Shown here in pieces: positions 37,821 through 49,654 of a stretch of 64,000 nucleotides of DNA. The DNA lies in assembly GCF_964355755.1 (NCBI RefSeq), contig NC_092680.1, positions 18,269,001 through 18,333,000 of the forward strand, given 5' to 3'. The stretch is from Antedon mediterranea. Its lineage: Eukaryota; Echinodermata; Crinoidea; Comatulida; Antedonidae. The notes beneath the pieces were generated by a model. That model was not told the origin of the DNA, did no database searches, and saw nothing but the letters and a program-made list of their open reading frames with translations. The position numbers were made by a program, and so were the translations under genes. How positions within the stretch are numbered: the first letter of the stretch is position 1; every line of letters starts with the position of its first letter.

Positions 37821-38968
37821 TGTATTGTCGTCAGCAGACACGATACAGCAAGCTGTTTATTGTCGCTAGATATGATACGACTATCATAGGATCCGACTAT
37901 CATAGGATCGACTACACACTATAAGTGTGAATATACTGATTTATTATCATACCATAAAGCTCGGTTCTCTTTTTTTTTTTGATGAGTTAGCGCAGCATCT
38001 ACGGCCTTTTACCCACAATTACATAATCTAAATTTACATTGTTCTGCTATTAAACCTCACAGTAAAAAAATAATATCTTTGGCGTCGGCTTTGAAAATGC
38101 AGGTGTTACAGACAAACGTTACTCCTCAAATTTGTTTTGATAGTTAAATTAGGCTAAGTATATCTTTCACTGCAAACAAATATAGTTGCATAAACCATAA
38201 CCTTTCGTAATTTTTATTTATTGAGGTATTGCTATCGGCATTTTTTGGCGTACTTGGTCTTCCGTTATAAATCAAAGAATTGTTTCCTGTTCAGAGCGAT
38301 TTGCTTTTAAAATAGTTTTTTTAACGAAAAAAATATAATGCAATTCTAAGATTGAAAATGCATTAGTATAAGGTTTATTCACTACCGTTTTTTTTTTTGG
38401 TAACTCAGAAAAGAAAACCCTAAAGTCGTATTATATTGTCTGGCCTGGTTGTTACAGTTGATTTATCGTTTTCTTTTAAAGCTGATACAGGTATTACATA
38501 TATTTAGTCAATAAACATTATTTGAAAACAAAACAATGCTATTAATATTCCGTAGTTGATTTTATAAATTGAAGACTGGTTCCGCGTTGTGCGTCGGCAA
38601 CATTAACCCGATTGACGCGCGCACAAAAGCCGTAATCAGCGATTAAACGCACGTACAAAGTTCGTGATATTATTAACATTTGAACGCAGGCGTAACAAAA
38701 CTGTGTTATATCAACGTTTAACGCATGCGTATAAAGCTGTACTAAGCCATCCTCTACTTGGCTAATACCTTTATAAAATAAGTACAAAATGTATTTTACT
38801 GTAGGCCCACTAAAACCGTATAAACTCATGTTACTTGTCGGGTCGATCCTGTGCGGATATTACAAATCCATTACAAAGCCATTTTCCATTTCTGCGTATA
38901 CAACGTGTTATAAGTCGCTGTCCTAACTATTGGTTCTTATTTGGTGGACGCAACAAGGAACCAATCTT
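37821..38968. other. Intergenic, nothing recognised
   Basis: A 95-codon minus frame at 38542-38829 has no recognisable features. Confidence 0.5.
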
Positions 38969-39063
38969 AAAGCTCTGTCAAACTTTATGTGACATCATCA
39001 CTACCATATTTGGGCACATCACACTTTTTGTGTCAAACTAGTTTGATAGTGTAGACAGAGCTT
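38969..39063. mobile_element. MITE-A short copy with internal deletion
   Basis: Both ends present (AAGCTCTGTCAAACTTTATG and TTTGATAGTGTAGACAGAGC), flanked by TAA on both sides, but the GGACATGATGATG half is deleted. Confidence 0.9.
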
Positions 39064-40285
39064 AAGATACCTATCGTTAAAACAGTGTACACCCCCTCGC
39101 CACCAATATGTTAGGGTCTTGACCGCGTTCACACGCCGGGTTTGTTTATGTACACTTTTAATTCCGAATCTTAATTTCTTTAGATAATTGTGGCCAATAG
39201 ATGCGTGTAATGAGGTGTAAGTCGTGTCAACATTATCCGGATGCCTGCCCATATTACGCCGACAAAGCCGCAATCTGAGTGGAAACATCACTAATGCTTG
39301 CTTAGTATTTTCAAACTAAAATCGCCGAAGATTCATCCGTGTGATTAAGGTGCAGGTAAGCTATTTAAAGTATGTTATTTAAAACACGTATGTTTATGTC
39401 TTAAGCATTACAGTTTGAGATATAAAGAAACTGAATCCTCCCTCCAACACACTATTAGTATCGGTGATAGGGGGCGGTGCCATTTATTGGAATGTTTAAT
39501 TATTTCAATTCAATAATGATCTATTACATTTTGTACAATCCAATATTCTGGGTAAAAAGAACGGTGATAATATTATTCGCATGTCATTTTTAGTATCAAT
39601 CAGATGCAAACTACGGTAAAGTCAAGGAGCTAAAGTAAGGTAGGCCTAACGACTGTCAGTTTATATATTATTGTATGGTTATGCAATAAGTGTATCTTTG
39701 CCGTAAGGCTGTGCATAAAGGAAAGTCAAGCAACTATAGTTCGTCGTGGCAAATACACATAAATGCGCATACACTGACGGGTTTGGTTAAATCCCCATTT
39801 GTGTTTATAAACACAATTTAAATTTCAATTCTAAATTTTACGGATGACAGATTAGTTAGATAAATGAAGATGAATATAGTCGAATTTATTACCTGTATAT
39901 AAAGTAGGCATATTATCTTTGGCGATAAAAGGTACACCCTACCAGGAAAGAATGCGATTATATTGACCATATAGATAGTTGACGACGCTGTCAATCTATT
40001 AAGTAGGCCTACTATAAATAATAAGGGCCCAAGTCTGGCAGAAATATGCGCATATTATGCTCAGTGTGGCAAGTTGTATGCATTATATAGGGCGCGATAC
40101 GTACCTTTACTTTCGCTTTTTAAAATTTAGCGATATCTCGACTACGTCAGTTGTAGAAAGCTTGTTTCGCGTAAACCCACGCGAGACTTTAGTGTATTTT
40201 ACACATGTTTCAGCACATGAAAACGAAACATTGACGTTCGAATCGCCGGACCTGACCCGTCCTGAAACAGGTGCGAACGACCCTT
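39064..40285. other. Intergenic, nothing recognised
   Basis: Overlapping frames on both strands near 40057-40346 run into a MITE-B and are not called. Confidence 0.5.
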
Positions 40286-40436
40286 TAAGCTTGGTTCCCA
40301 CTAGGACGCAACGCAATGTAATGTGACCAATCACGACACGGTACATGATGATCCATCACGTTGTACGCGTACTGATTTGTAAAATTACTTCCGTTGCGCT
40401 TATATGTTTTTGCGTTTACATCCAATAGGAAACCGG
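40286..40436. mobile_element. MITE-B copy, diverged
   Basis: Left end AAGCTTGGTTCCCACTAGGA well preserved, interior TGACCAATCACGACACG, right end decayed to TCCAATAGGAAACCG. Confidence 0.8.
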
Positions 40437-40472
40437 ATTGTGCGAACGGAGGTTGGTAATCAGAAAAAGGTG

Positions 40473-40618
40473 CTTTAAGGCCAATTTACCCAGACGAGCG
40501 CTAACATTTACAAACAACTCGGAGCGCACAGCCGGTTTCCTATCAGGATAAATACACACTCTACATGGGAACTAAGCTACGCGGTTGTCCGCTTATCGTG
40601 TGTAAATTGGCATTTAAG
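40473..40618. mobile_element. MITE-F copy (TTTAAGGCCAATTTACCC ends)
   Basis: Left TTTAAGGCCAATTTACCCAG and right TGTGTAAATTGGCATTTAA are imperfect inverted repeats. A second copy at 48111-48294 has the right end GTGTAAATTGGCCTTAAAG. Confidence 0.75.
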
Positions 40619-41279
40619 GTGATCAAAAAAAAAAACGCAAGTGAAACAGAAACCCGTTTCAGACGTGTTTACGAACCTTCAAAAACGAAATTCAGTACAG
40701 TGATGACACTAAGCAATTGAAAGTTTGTTTACGCAAACATGTAATATAAATGTAAATGTCCAATAATCGTATCATGTATCGGATGTTATACGTCATTTGA
40801 AGTAACATAAATAACATTTAACTTGACAGACAGAATTGAAAGAAAATAGAAGCTGATCTTTCTATACTGTATAAAGCCTTCTACTTAAACACATACAGCG
40901 ATAGTTTGAATAACAAAATATAAATGAAAATTCAAAATGATATATTAAAACATGTTTATGATAATTCAGAAATTGTAAATAAAAAGTGTGAAAATTCTTC
41001 TCACACAAGCATATTGTCATTTGCACCAAATTTTCGTGCGGTATCATGTCTAGAGACAGATAACAGTATTTGTCTGCAAACCACACCCTTTCTCCCACAT
41101 GAATCACTGATTATACCTACCTAAAAGTATTTGTTATGTCATCACTTTTTCTGCCCTGTGCCCGTATACGGTCGCATGCAATGAAAGAGCAGTTCGTGCT
41201 GTTAAGCACGACATTGTACGAGAATAGGCTACTGTTACACTATTTTAGTGGGACATGTGGGTAACAACGCATTTATCTT
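40619..41279. other. Intergenic, nothing recognised
   Basis: Short overlapping frames near 40862-41124 on both strands are not supported. Confidence 0.5.
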
Positions 41280-41773
41280 TAAGCGTGTTTCCCACTAGCG
41301 ACGCAACACAAGGACGTAACGCAACGCAAGTGAATTGACCAATCACAAGTGATGGCTTATTCGCTTGTGATTGCTAACTTCGCTTGTCATTGGTTAAAAC
41401 GCTTGCGTTGCGTTTATAATAATAATATAATAATACCAGATTTATATAGCGCCCTTTTCATGAGTAATCATGCTCAAAGGCGCTTTACAAGCATTATTAC
41501 CCCAGTATTTTTTGGGATCAAACACGTATAGAAACATACTCCCTAATGCAGCCGGTAACCAGCGCAGTTGTGTCTAGATCTAACTGGGTACCCATTTATA
41601 CACCTGGGTGGAGAGAGGCAACGTAAGTAAAGTATCTTGCCTACGGATACAAGCAATGCGGCGAGAGTTGGATTCTAACCTAGGTCTGACGATCGGTAGT
41701 CCAACGTCCAACACACTGCGCCACACGCCCTCGTTTACGTCCTTGCGTTATGTTCTAGTGGGAACCAAGCTTT
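41280..41773. mobile_element. MITE-B interrupted by a SINE
   Basis: Left half 41280-41416 and right half 41732-41773 are a MITE-B (GCGTGTTTCCCACTAGCGAC to CTAGTGGGAACCAAGC). The halves are separated by the SINE at 41417-41731 and join at a duplicated CGTTTA. Confidence 0.93.
41417..41731 (-). mobile_element. tRNA-derived SINE, family 3, with 6-bp target duplication
   Basis: On the minus strand: head with A-box TGGCGCAGTGTG and B-box-like GGTTAGAATCC, body with TAAATGGGTACCCAGTTAGA, 3' part AAGCGCCTTTGAGCATG...GGGCGCTATATAAATCTGG and a (TTA)n tail. Target duplication CGTTTA at 41411-41416 and 41732-41737. The GCGCTATATAAAT...(ATT)n end is of the kind shared with LINE tails in marine animals (from memory). 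Confidence 0.9.
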
Positions 41774-42018
41774 GGAGATTCAACGTAAACAAATGTTAAC
41801 CGCCTCGCGGCGTGCGGAAACTATTAAGAGATGACTTTAGCTTTCAATTATTCAATTTTTTTGTCTATACCGTAGTCAGGACACAGTTAATGAATGAAAA
41901 CCGCCTAAAACAATCAGTGGTCAGCCACTACATAACAATTACGGTTCAATCTTTAACAACGTTTTAAAAAAAAAACCTAACACATTTAACACACTCGTAA
42001 AGCTACGTTCACACTACT

Positions 42019-42174
42019 GCGTGGTTCCAACTAGAGACGAAACACAACGACCTAACGCAACGTAAGAGATTTGACCAATCACAAGCGATACAGTAATCGA
42101 ACTGTCGCTTATCATCAACTTGTTTGCGTTGCGTCTACGTCCTTGCGATGCGTTCTAGTGGAAACCAAGCTTAA
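42019..42174. mobile_element. MITE-B copy
   Basis: TGCGTGGTTCCAACTAGAGA to TTCTAGTGGAAACCAAGCT; interior TTGACCAATCACAAGCGATA. Confidence 0.88.
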
Positions 42175-42538
42175 AGCGTGGTTCCCACAAACGACGTAAC
42201 GCAACACAGCGAACCGACGACGCAACAGTGCTGCGAACATCGCAGGTTTGATTTCACGCAGGCGGGAGCAACACAATTAAGCTTGGTTCCCACTAGAACG
42301 TAACGCAAAGACGTAAACGCAACGCAAGCGTTTTAACCAATGACAAGCGAAGTTATAGACGGTTAGCAATCACAAGCGAATAAGCCATCCCTTGTGATTG
42401 GTCAATTCACTTGCGTTGCGTTACGTCCTTGTGTTTCGTCGCAAGTGGGAACCACGCTTTATTGAAAGGTCATTTTCTTACGTTGCGTATAATAGGTTGC
42501 GTTTAAACGTGGCGTCGCTAGTGGGAACCACCCGCTTA
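42175..42538. mobile_element. MITE-B with a second MITE-B nested inside
   Basis: Outer copy: 42175-42278 and 42461-42538 (subfamily with CAGGCGGGAGCAACACAATT and CATTTTCTTACGTTGCG), flanked by TAA on both sides. Inner copy: about 42279-42460, of the GCAATCACAAGCG subfamily. The inner copy splits ACACAATTATTGAAAGG with a duplicated TTA. Confidence 0.92.
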
Positions 42539-44552
42539 ATGCTTGGTTGGTTCCTAGAGACGCAACGCAAGCGAGTTTACCAATGAAAAGTGACGATTTT
42601 ATCTGGAACTTCAATGTATCAACTAGTTCTGTCCAGGTGAATAACACTCTAGATTAATTCATGCATGTTTTTTAAATCCAATGTTAACATATTTGATAAC
42701 GAATACAGAATGTTGGTCGATCGTGACTAGTCAATCACTATATTAAAGTCAAATTAGTTGCTTTAAAAAATAAACATCCACCATGCTCCTAATGTAATTC
42801 TCGGTCTCGTTTGACTCGAAACATTGTTAAGTTGCATTCACACGAAAAGGAAGACTGTGTCTCTTTGTTAACTAATGGAAAATCATATACATTTAAACGG
42901 CGCTGCCTTCCTTTCCGAATATAATCCTCGTTTTGCACGTTGTTAATCTATCACATTCAGAGTGGTTCCTTTTCACGGAACGAAGACGGGGTCCTTTTAT
43001 TAAATAATGGAAATTTATATACATTGAACGCAACTGTTAAAACACCATTAGAAGTCTCCCTTTCTCCTTATTTATGCCGTTTATTCATTACGTCATCCTA
43101 TTAATCACGCATAACGGAGTGTAACTAACGCAATCACAGAGGTATCTCCATGGTGTAAAGTGTATGTACAAATACTAATCTGGGATCCCACCCAGCTATT
43201 GCATTGAATATTTAATATACGTCTAGTACCGTAATTGACATGTTATTTTACAATGGTTTCTAAATTTCAATTACAATGCTCTATCAATAATACAGAACCA
43301 GTGTGATTGTCCAGGATTGTCACCTGGGGATACAGAGCCGCCAGGCCACAGAACATCAATAAAATGTCATTTTTTTCTCAAATTTACCGCAATAGTATAT
43401 CAAAATCACGTCAGCCTTAAGTATTATATTATAACTATGATACTCCATGTTAAAAAGTGACGTTCTGTACATTACATTGGATTTAAAAAAATCAAAATCT
43501 GTCAAATGATAATTCAGTATTAAAATAATGATACAATCAATCAATACAGTTTATTAGCACGGCCGCGGTGAATCTATTGTACTCACATCGAGTAGAGGTT
43601 AGCGAGACTTTTTTTTAAATAAAAACAAATACTAAAATTAGATTTTAAACTTCCTTTCACTATTTAATTTTCAATTAAAGTATGATTCCCACAAAGGAAA
43701 ATAATCATTTATAGGGTTGGTTTTACTAACAGGAAACAATTTAAATACAAAACGAACATCAATCAGATTAAAGTCTATTAAATTGTATACAAATTACAAA
43801 ATGCTCCGTTAGTCGTTATTGTACGCACGTCTTATGCCTTGGAGACGTATTAACAGTATGTTTACGATTTGAAAATAATACATCCATCATTGGAGTTGGG
43901 TGCTATTGATATCAGCTTTACGCTAAAAAAAAACGTGGGCTGCTCACGTTAAAATCTAAAAGAGAGACAGTTTGAAGAGTAATGATGTCCAGGGCTCAAG
44001 GCCTAATTCTAGGGGAGTTTTAAAGCGCAATGAAGACTATTTTCCCATTCAAAATGTCAACTCGCCACGGGACCTGATTAGCTCAGTTTCGACGATGAAT
44101 AGTTTGTATTTCAATTAACGGTGTGGATTTGGAGATTAATGAATCGTTGTTGAATGGTTTGGATTGAGTGTTTGGCGAAGTTGGCTTGCCATCAAAATAA
44201 TGTAAGCCTGATATTTTACTCTTTGAAACCGTTTTTTCGCGCCGCTCCTTTTAGGCAGTTATATTCAAGAGAACGGAAGCATTAGGAAACAGTGTGGTAG
44301 CTTATTACGACTGAAAATGGGTATTGGGAAACGCGGATAGGGCATGCGCACGACCCAAAGCACGTCTGGATTATCGTCGTTTGTTTATCGGTCGTATAGT
44401 AGGCTATAAAGGGGCCTTTAGTATTAAAAGCCATGATTAAACACTAATTAGACGCGTGGAATTATTTAAGTAATTTATTTCTATGCAAGTAGACACAAAC
44501 TCATTTTAAAAAAACATAAAAATCTTAAATTGTCTGTAGGTTTCTAATTGAT
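42539..44552. other. Intergenic, mostly featureless
   Basis: At 44233-44372 a repeat resembles about 5820-5985 (TTTTTTCGCGCCGCT...). Nothing else recognised. Confidence 0.5.
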
Positions 44553-44749
44553 AAAGCCTGTTTTCATGTCGATGTTATTCGACGCTACCGTTAACAATAA
44601 TCGGCAATCTCCTACGTAAACATTGAAATGTTAACGATTTACAGGAAAAGGTACTCGCTATCGTTATCATTTCAACTTGATCGTTTTCAAACGATCGTCG
44701 TTGAACTACGACGATAGCGTCGAATAACGTCGACAGAAAAACAGGCTTT
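44553..44749. mobile_element. MITE-G, 197-bp foldback element
   Basis: AAAGCCTGTTTTCATGTCGA-TGTTATTCGACGCTA at left is mirrored by TAGCGTCGAATAACGTCGAC-AGAAAAACAGGCTTT at right, arms of about 35-40 bp. A 56-bp minimal version is at 60508-60563. Confidence 0.92.
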
Positions 44750-45689
44750 GATGGCATGTTGGTCAAATTGGCTATGCTTGTCTACAGAATCATATACCTC
44801 ATTACATTTGTTTTCTCGTTGTTATTGGAACGTAGGCAATACGATCATTACGCTTAATATCATATAGTTTACTAATAGTAATATATTCTAACTTTATGGG
44901 GCCTGAAATGATAAATACTTAATACAAAGGTGACAGTTCGACCTACTTCTCTGACTATTAAGAACTCGGTCGAATGCCTTAGTGCCCATGAAGCGGTAAG
45001 AAGTGTAAAAACGGTACAATTTCTTAGAATACGACAATCATTAACACGTACACTTTGAATAATTAGGTTATCAATGAAATAAATTTTATAATATTTTAAA
45101 CTTTAAAGTTAGTATTTAACATTTCAACATTCTTATTAGTATAGTCTTTCAGTCTGATGATTACTTTTATAGAATTAAAATGTTTAACTGACCATTTGAT
45201 CACGCAAACTGTTTTCCATAGTAATAATTATTTTCATATTACTAAATAATCCTATCATGACAGACAACGTATATTTCAGTTGCTTGAAATATACGGTATA
45301 TTATATTGTTCAATTTGATTGGTAGACATAGACTAATGCTAATTAGTACATTCTATTATAATTGTGTAAAATAATACCAGTCTGGTCCGCGGTCCTGTTC
45401 GTAACTTATTCAATCAATGTTCAATGTTGGGTTTTAGAAAGAGAGTTTTGTTATCAAAATATCACCCGATTCTAAGGTACGGTATTATGTCTAAAGACAA
45501 TAAACACCACCTGAAGTTTCTTGTCTGCTGACTAACAACCTCATTACTTAAATACTTTACTCTTGGTGTTTCTTGTTGGGATTTCTCTTTAGTTTATTAA
45601 TGTTATCATGTAATAGTTATAAACTGTTTTCTTCTCTGCTGGCTAGACGTGGATTAATTGGATTATTTTAATAATCTTTTAATCTTATT
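44750..45689. other. Intergenic, nothing recognised
   Basis: No supportable frame or matched repeat. Confidence 0.5.
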
Positions 45690-46040
45690 ACCTCCGCAAA
45701 GGAGGTTATGTTTTCACCCCTGTATGTTTGTGTGTGTGTTTGTGTGTTTGTGTGTGTGTCTGTGAACAGCCTGGAGGCCACAGTTTTTATCCGATTCTAA
45801 CCAAATTTGGACACAATGGTCTATGCCAAAAAAGCTCGGACGACTTCGAATTTGAGGGGGAAAGGTCATAGGTCAAGGTCACAACTAACAAAAAACTATT
45901 TTACTGCCTAGAGACCACAGTTTTTATCCGATTCTCACCAAACTTAGCCACAATGATCAATGACTCATATAAATGTGGTGACATTTTGAAGGGTCAGGGT
46001 TAAAGATCAAGGTCCACAAAAAAAAAAAAAAAAAACAATA
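45690..46040. repeat. Dispersed repeat with TACCTCCGCAAAGGAGG hairpin and GT-rich stretch
   Basis: Begins TTACCTCCGCAAAGGAGGTT, has a GTTTGTGTGTGTG tract and two diverged copies of CACAGTTTTTATCCGATTCT (near 45779 and 45911), and ends in an A-run. Similar CCTCCGC...GGAGG repeats are widespread in marine invertebrates (from memory). Confidence 0.7.
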
Positions 46041-46046
46041 ATAAAA

Positions 46047-46133
46047 AACCTCAGTCGGACTTGAACCAGGGACCTCAACTGTGAGAGGCTGGATACATAA
46101 CCATTACACCAAACTCTCATCCACTACTTTGTA
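46047..46133 (-). mobile_element. tRNA-like SINE head
   Basis: Minus strand: A-box-like TTGGTGTAATGGTTATG and B-box GGTTCAAGTCC at tRNA spacing. The T-arm stem is mismatched, so this is not a functional tRNA. It abuts the repeat at 45690-46040 and may be the head of the same element. Confidence 0.6.
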
Positions 46134-46359
46134 GTGTGCAGTTAGCCTATTTACACTTTAGAACTAATAAAGAAAATGTTAAAACAAATAAAATTTTCGG
46201 GGGGAATTTTATGTAGGGGAATTTTACGTGCTCTCACAAACAGTTCCATTACGACAGGCCTAAAGAATATACAGGTTGAACATCCTCCAATGTATACACT
46301 TAGTTATTGAGTCAGTTTAATGTCACAAACTTAGTCCTCAAATATATTAATTCTTGGTG

Positions 46360-46600
46360 ATCTCTTCAGTACGAGACTGTCCTCCCAGGGGGCCCAGTAC
46401 AGGACCATTATATGATCCTGCACGATACTCTTTTACGAATAGTACCGGGTCTGAGTTCTGTCATTACATTAACAACGGCTTTTACGTCCTATCCGAAGGA
46501 CGACGACAAAATAATGTATCTAGTGTAGTAAAGTATCTTGTCTGAAGATACAAGCAATAATCAGACAGGTCTCAACATTATTATTCTCTCATATCGCTCT
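46360..46600. mobile_element. Diverged SINE fragment, relative of 41417-41731
   Basis: Shares GTAAAGTATCTTG(T/C)CT and GATACAAGCAAT with the SINE at 41417-41731. A frame here (46354-46545) belongs to the repeat. Confidence 0.5.
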
Positions 46601-46964
46601 CTAAATAGTCTAGACAGCACCCAAATATTCTCAGATGGTCTCTCTCATCCAGGCTCTGACCGGGTCTATCTATAAGACGATAATAACCGGCGTTTCAACG
46701 CGGTAAAGCCGTCCGTATGGACACTCCAACAACTGTACTAAAATGCCATATTGTTAATAATTACGGTATGTCGTCCTATATTTCTCTTTAAGATCATCTT
46801 CAAAGGTTACAATCCATTAGTAGTACAAAATATCAATTACCAGCCGTATAAAATGTCAAATGTTCGATTTTCTAGCAAGTAAGTTTAGTTGAAATACTAT
46901 TCGAATCAATACCATTACTTTGACTCGATATTGTTACAAGATATTTAAGGTCGATTTTATGTAA

Positions 46965-47284
46965 CTATACGTTATCAGGTCTTTCGAGCAAAACGTAACT
47001 TTTTTTCTCTCCTGGGGGCAAAACAAGATTCGAGGGAAAGTATTGTGTCTGAGCGGGTGATCTGGAGATCAACCCAGGCAAAAGGAATTGAAAGAGCAGT
47101 TCTGGCTTGTGTGGATGGTGCAAAATGATTGACTCCACATGCTTCACCGTTCACTGAAGAACAACAGACATGTATGCAGGATAGGAAATTGGGATCCATC
47201 ATTGGAGGACGTCAGATGACACTGGATTTCGAAGCACAGCTTCCAAATTTCCCCCGACCAATGTGAGGCTGAGCTTTGTTTGTT
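46965..47284. other. GC-richer unclassified segment
   Basis: Less AT-rich than its surroundings, with overlapping 60- and 75-codon minus frames. I recognise no protein and no splice context; it may be an old repeat. Confidence 0.3.
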
Positions 47285-47722
47285 AAGCTGTCTACACTAT
47301 CAAACTAATATGGTAGTGATATACCAAAATATGGAAGTGATATGATATCATCATGTCCATATATAGGAATATCACCTTTTAGAGTGAGTGGCCGAGCGGT
47401 TAAGACAGTGGAACCGTAATTACGTAGTCATAACATCGGCAGGGGTTCGAAGCTCACTCACTCTAAGGTTTTGGAGGTAGAACGAGTCTTCTCGGATAAG
47501 GACTATAAACCGTAGGTCCAGTGTACACATCTAGCTCGTGTGCACTTTAAAGAACCTAGTACATCTTTCGAGACGAGTAGGGTGTTACCCCGGTGTATTA
47601 GTACATCACAGCCACTGATCACCAACTGGGCTCTCTGGGAGACCAGTCTTTGACTGAAGAGGTTACCCAGTATAAATATAAATTTCAATCAATTTCACAT
47701 AAAGTTCGATAGTGTATACAGA
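47285..47722. mobile_element. MITE-A interrupted by a SINE
   Basis: Left part 47285-about 47379 (AAGCTGTCTACACTATCAAA, core CATGTCCATATATAGG) and right part about 47696-47722 (CACATAAAGTTCGATAGTGT) are one MITE-A split by the SINE at 47380-47695. Confidence 0.88.
47380..47695 (+). mobile_element. tRNA-derived SINE with conserved central domain (Deu-like?)
   Basis: Head: acceptor AGAGTGAG pairs with CTCACTCT, A-box TGGCCGAGCGGTTAAG, B-box GGTTCGAAGC; a class II (Ser/Leu-like) tRNA derivative. Body: GAGTCTTCTCGGATAAGGAC, TGCACTTTAAAGAACC, GAGTAGGGTGTTACCCCGGT and CAACTGGGCTCTCTGGGAGA, ending in an ATAAATTTCAATCAATT tail. The AAAGAACC...ACCCCGGTGT block resembles the central domains of the Deu-type SINE superfamily as I remember them; the exact assignment is uncertain. 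Confidence 0.8.
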
Positions 47723-48110
47723 GTACCATCCCCTTCCACAACAGTCAAAACCTTTTCACTCACTTACTTAATCACACAAACACCTACCCAGAGGGGCCAC
47801 CATTTTCTAAAATGTTTAAATGTTCTGAGTACGGGCCGGCAGATAAAAATATTTTAATCTCTCACTCTATTTTAAATTTTCTGTGGTTGAAGAAAGCGAG
47901 TAATAATTGAAAATTGACTCAACTTAAGACAACATTCATTTAAGACGGATTACTTTTAATATGTAGATACTTAAATGATTATAATGACGACGCAAATTGT
48001 TTTGCTATTCCAATAACAGCAAAACAATTCTTATTTAATTAAACATTAACCATATGGCAACATAATATATATTACTCAACTTTTATTAGGCCTCTAATAC
48101 AATGTCAATC
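47723..48110. other. Intergenic, nothing recognised
   Basis: No supportable feature. Confidence 0.5.
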
Positions 48111-48294
48111 TTTAGCCCAAGCGCGTGTTAGCGTAAATACCAATCTACACCACCGCGTTACTTGTTCCTGGGCGGGTTTGTTTCGCTCAACCGCCCGACC
48201 GCGTTCTGTGTTAATGGTCATGGAATAACATAAATTCTATATTTTTGTTTTCCGCTTTTACGTTACCGCTCGTCTGTGTAAATTGGCCTTAAAG
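48111..48294. mobile_element. MITE-F copy
   Basis: Right end CGCTCGTCTGTGTAAATTGG followed by CCTTAAAG matches the inverted left end of 40473-40618. The left end is decayed. Confidence 0.6.
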
Positions 48295-49470
48295 ACGTTT
48301 ACGGAGGCAAAAATAATTTAATAAAAAGTTTAATCAATCAAAATGAATACGAGTATTTTTAAACTAGATGAGATTAACATTGGTCATAGACCGAATGATT
48401 CAAGTTCCACAATGTTAAATCGATTAAAATTAGTAAATATAAATATTCATTGAAATCCAATCAATAGGTTAACCTGTTTTAATATGATTGGCCAATAAAT
48501 CTAAATTATCTTTATAAGACGAAAAATATATCAATGTAATTGGTTGATTTTGTATCACATGGCGTTGGATATTTCGTTCCATTCAACGGTAAAATTCTAT
48601 TCAATTGTTCTATTCAAAACGGTCAGATTGTTTCAACATTTTGAGATAAGCCGACACATTCATTCATTCAGGCTTATCGCCTGACTTTATTTACTTTAGG
48701 CCTCTGGCCCCTAGTAATTAACAAAATAATAATATTACACAGAATATTCCTCATTCATTTTTTTTTAAATATAAATTATAAATTGAAATATCACAAAATG
48801 GACTTCGATGGATATATGCTAAAATGAGGAAATTGTTCCTCCTAAATGTGTTTTTTGTACGTTATAGTAAGATTCGGGATAAAATATGCATTTTTCGGAA
48901 GCAATTTAAATTTTAGCACGAACAATGATCAAACATCCAAATAAACAGGCCAATAAAATAATTTCTCTTTACTCAAAACTTGGTTGCAAAAACATCCTGG
49001 AATCGAAGAATGAATATTGAGCAGAAAAGTAAGATTGATAGAAGGATTACCAACATGATCATAAACATTAATATGCACACTGTTAGGAAAAGTGTTACAT
49101 AACAAAAATTAATCCGTGCATATAAAAAAGTAAAACTATTCGAAACATCTTAACACCTTGGCGAGAACAAATTGACGGCGTAGAAGCTGTGTCGGTATTC
49201 TGTTCCAATTAATGACAACATGAATAAGATACGTTTTGTAAACAAACTCGTTATTTTTGTATGTTCATTTCCGTCCGATATACTACCTCTAATGGTTGAA
49301 CGATTCTCTGACGTCAAAAGTTTTTGTAAACGATGTTGTACTCTGTTCTCGTCAAGTTTAAAAGTGAAAACATGCACGCCGACGAGTTTACATAAGAATA
49401 ATAATACAACTGTACAAGTTGTATGTCACTTATTCAGAATACGAATCTTTTTAATGTTTACAGTAAAATA
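48295..49470. other. Intergenic with a small dispersed repeat
   Basis: 48549-48625 (TTTCGTTCCATTCAACGGTA, TTGTTCTATTCAA) matches 53690-53760 in reverse complement. Overlapping frames on both strands at 49150-49471 are not supported. Confidence 0.5.
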
Positions 49471-49630
49471 ATTTTAGTTTTTAATAGAAATTTTTTCTGC
49501 TAACGAGAATTTAAAACTAAGATTGGTTTTAATAGAGATAGAACCTAAAAGATATGTATTTTAATAGAGATAGGCCAAAGTTTTGATAGATATTTATTTT
49601 CGAATAAATGGTAGCTTTTGGCGCGCCATA
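49471..49630. mobile_element. MITE-D relative
   Basis: Right end ATAAATGGTAGC...GGCGCGCCATAA matches the MITE-D terminus of 18824-18941; interior TTTTAATAGAGATAGG is repeated. Confidence 0.6.
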
Positions 49631-49654
49631 ACATTGGAAATTTATTAATTCTAT

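Noticed and set aside
46047-46133. Possible tRNA gene on the minus strand
   Set aside because: A- and B-boxes are present but the T-stem and acceptor do not pair; a SINE head is the better call.
46965-47202. Overlapping minus frames in a GC-richer segment
   Set aside because: Two frames of the same strand overlap, neither resembles a protein I know, and no splice sites support them.
47503-47688. 61-codon minus frame
   Set aside because: It lies wholly within the SINE body.
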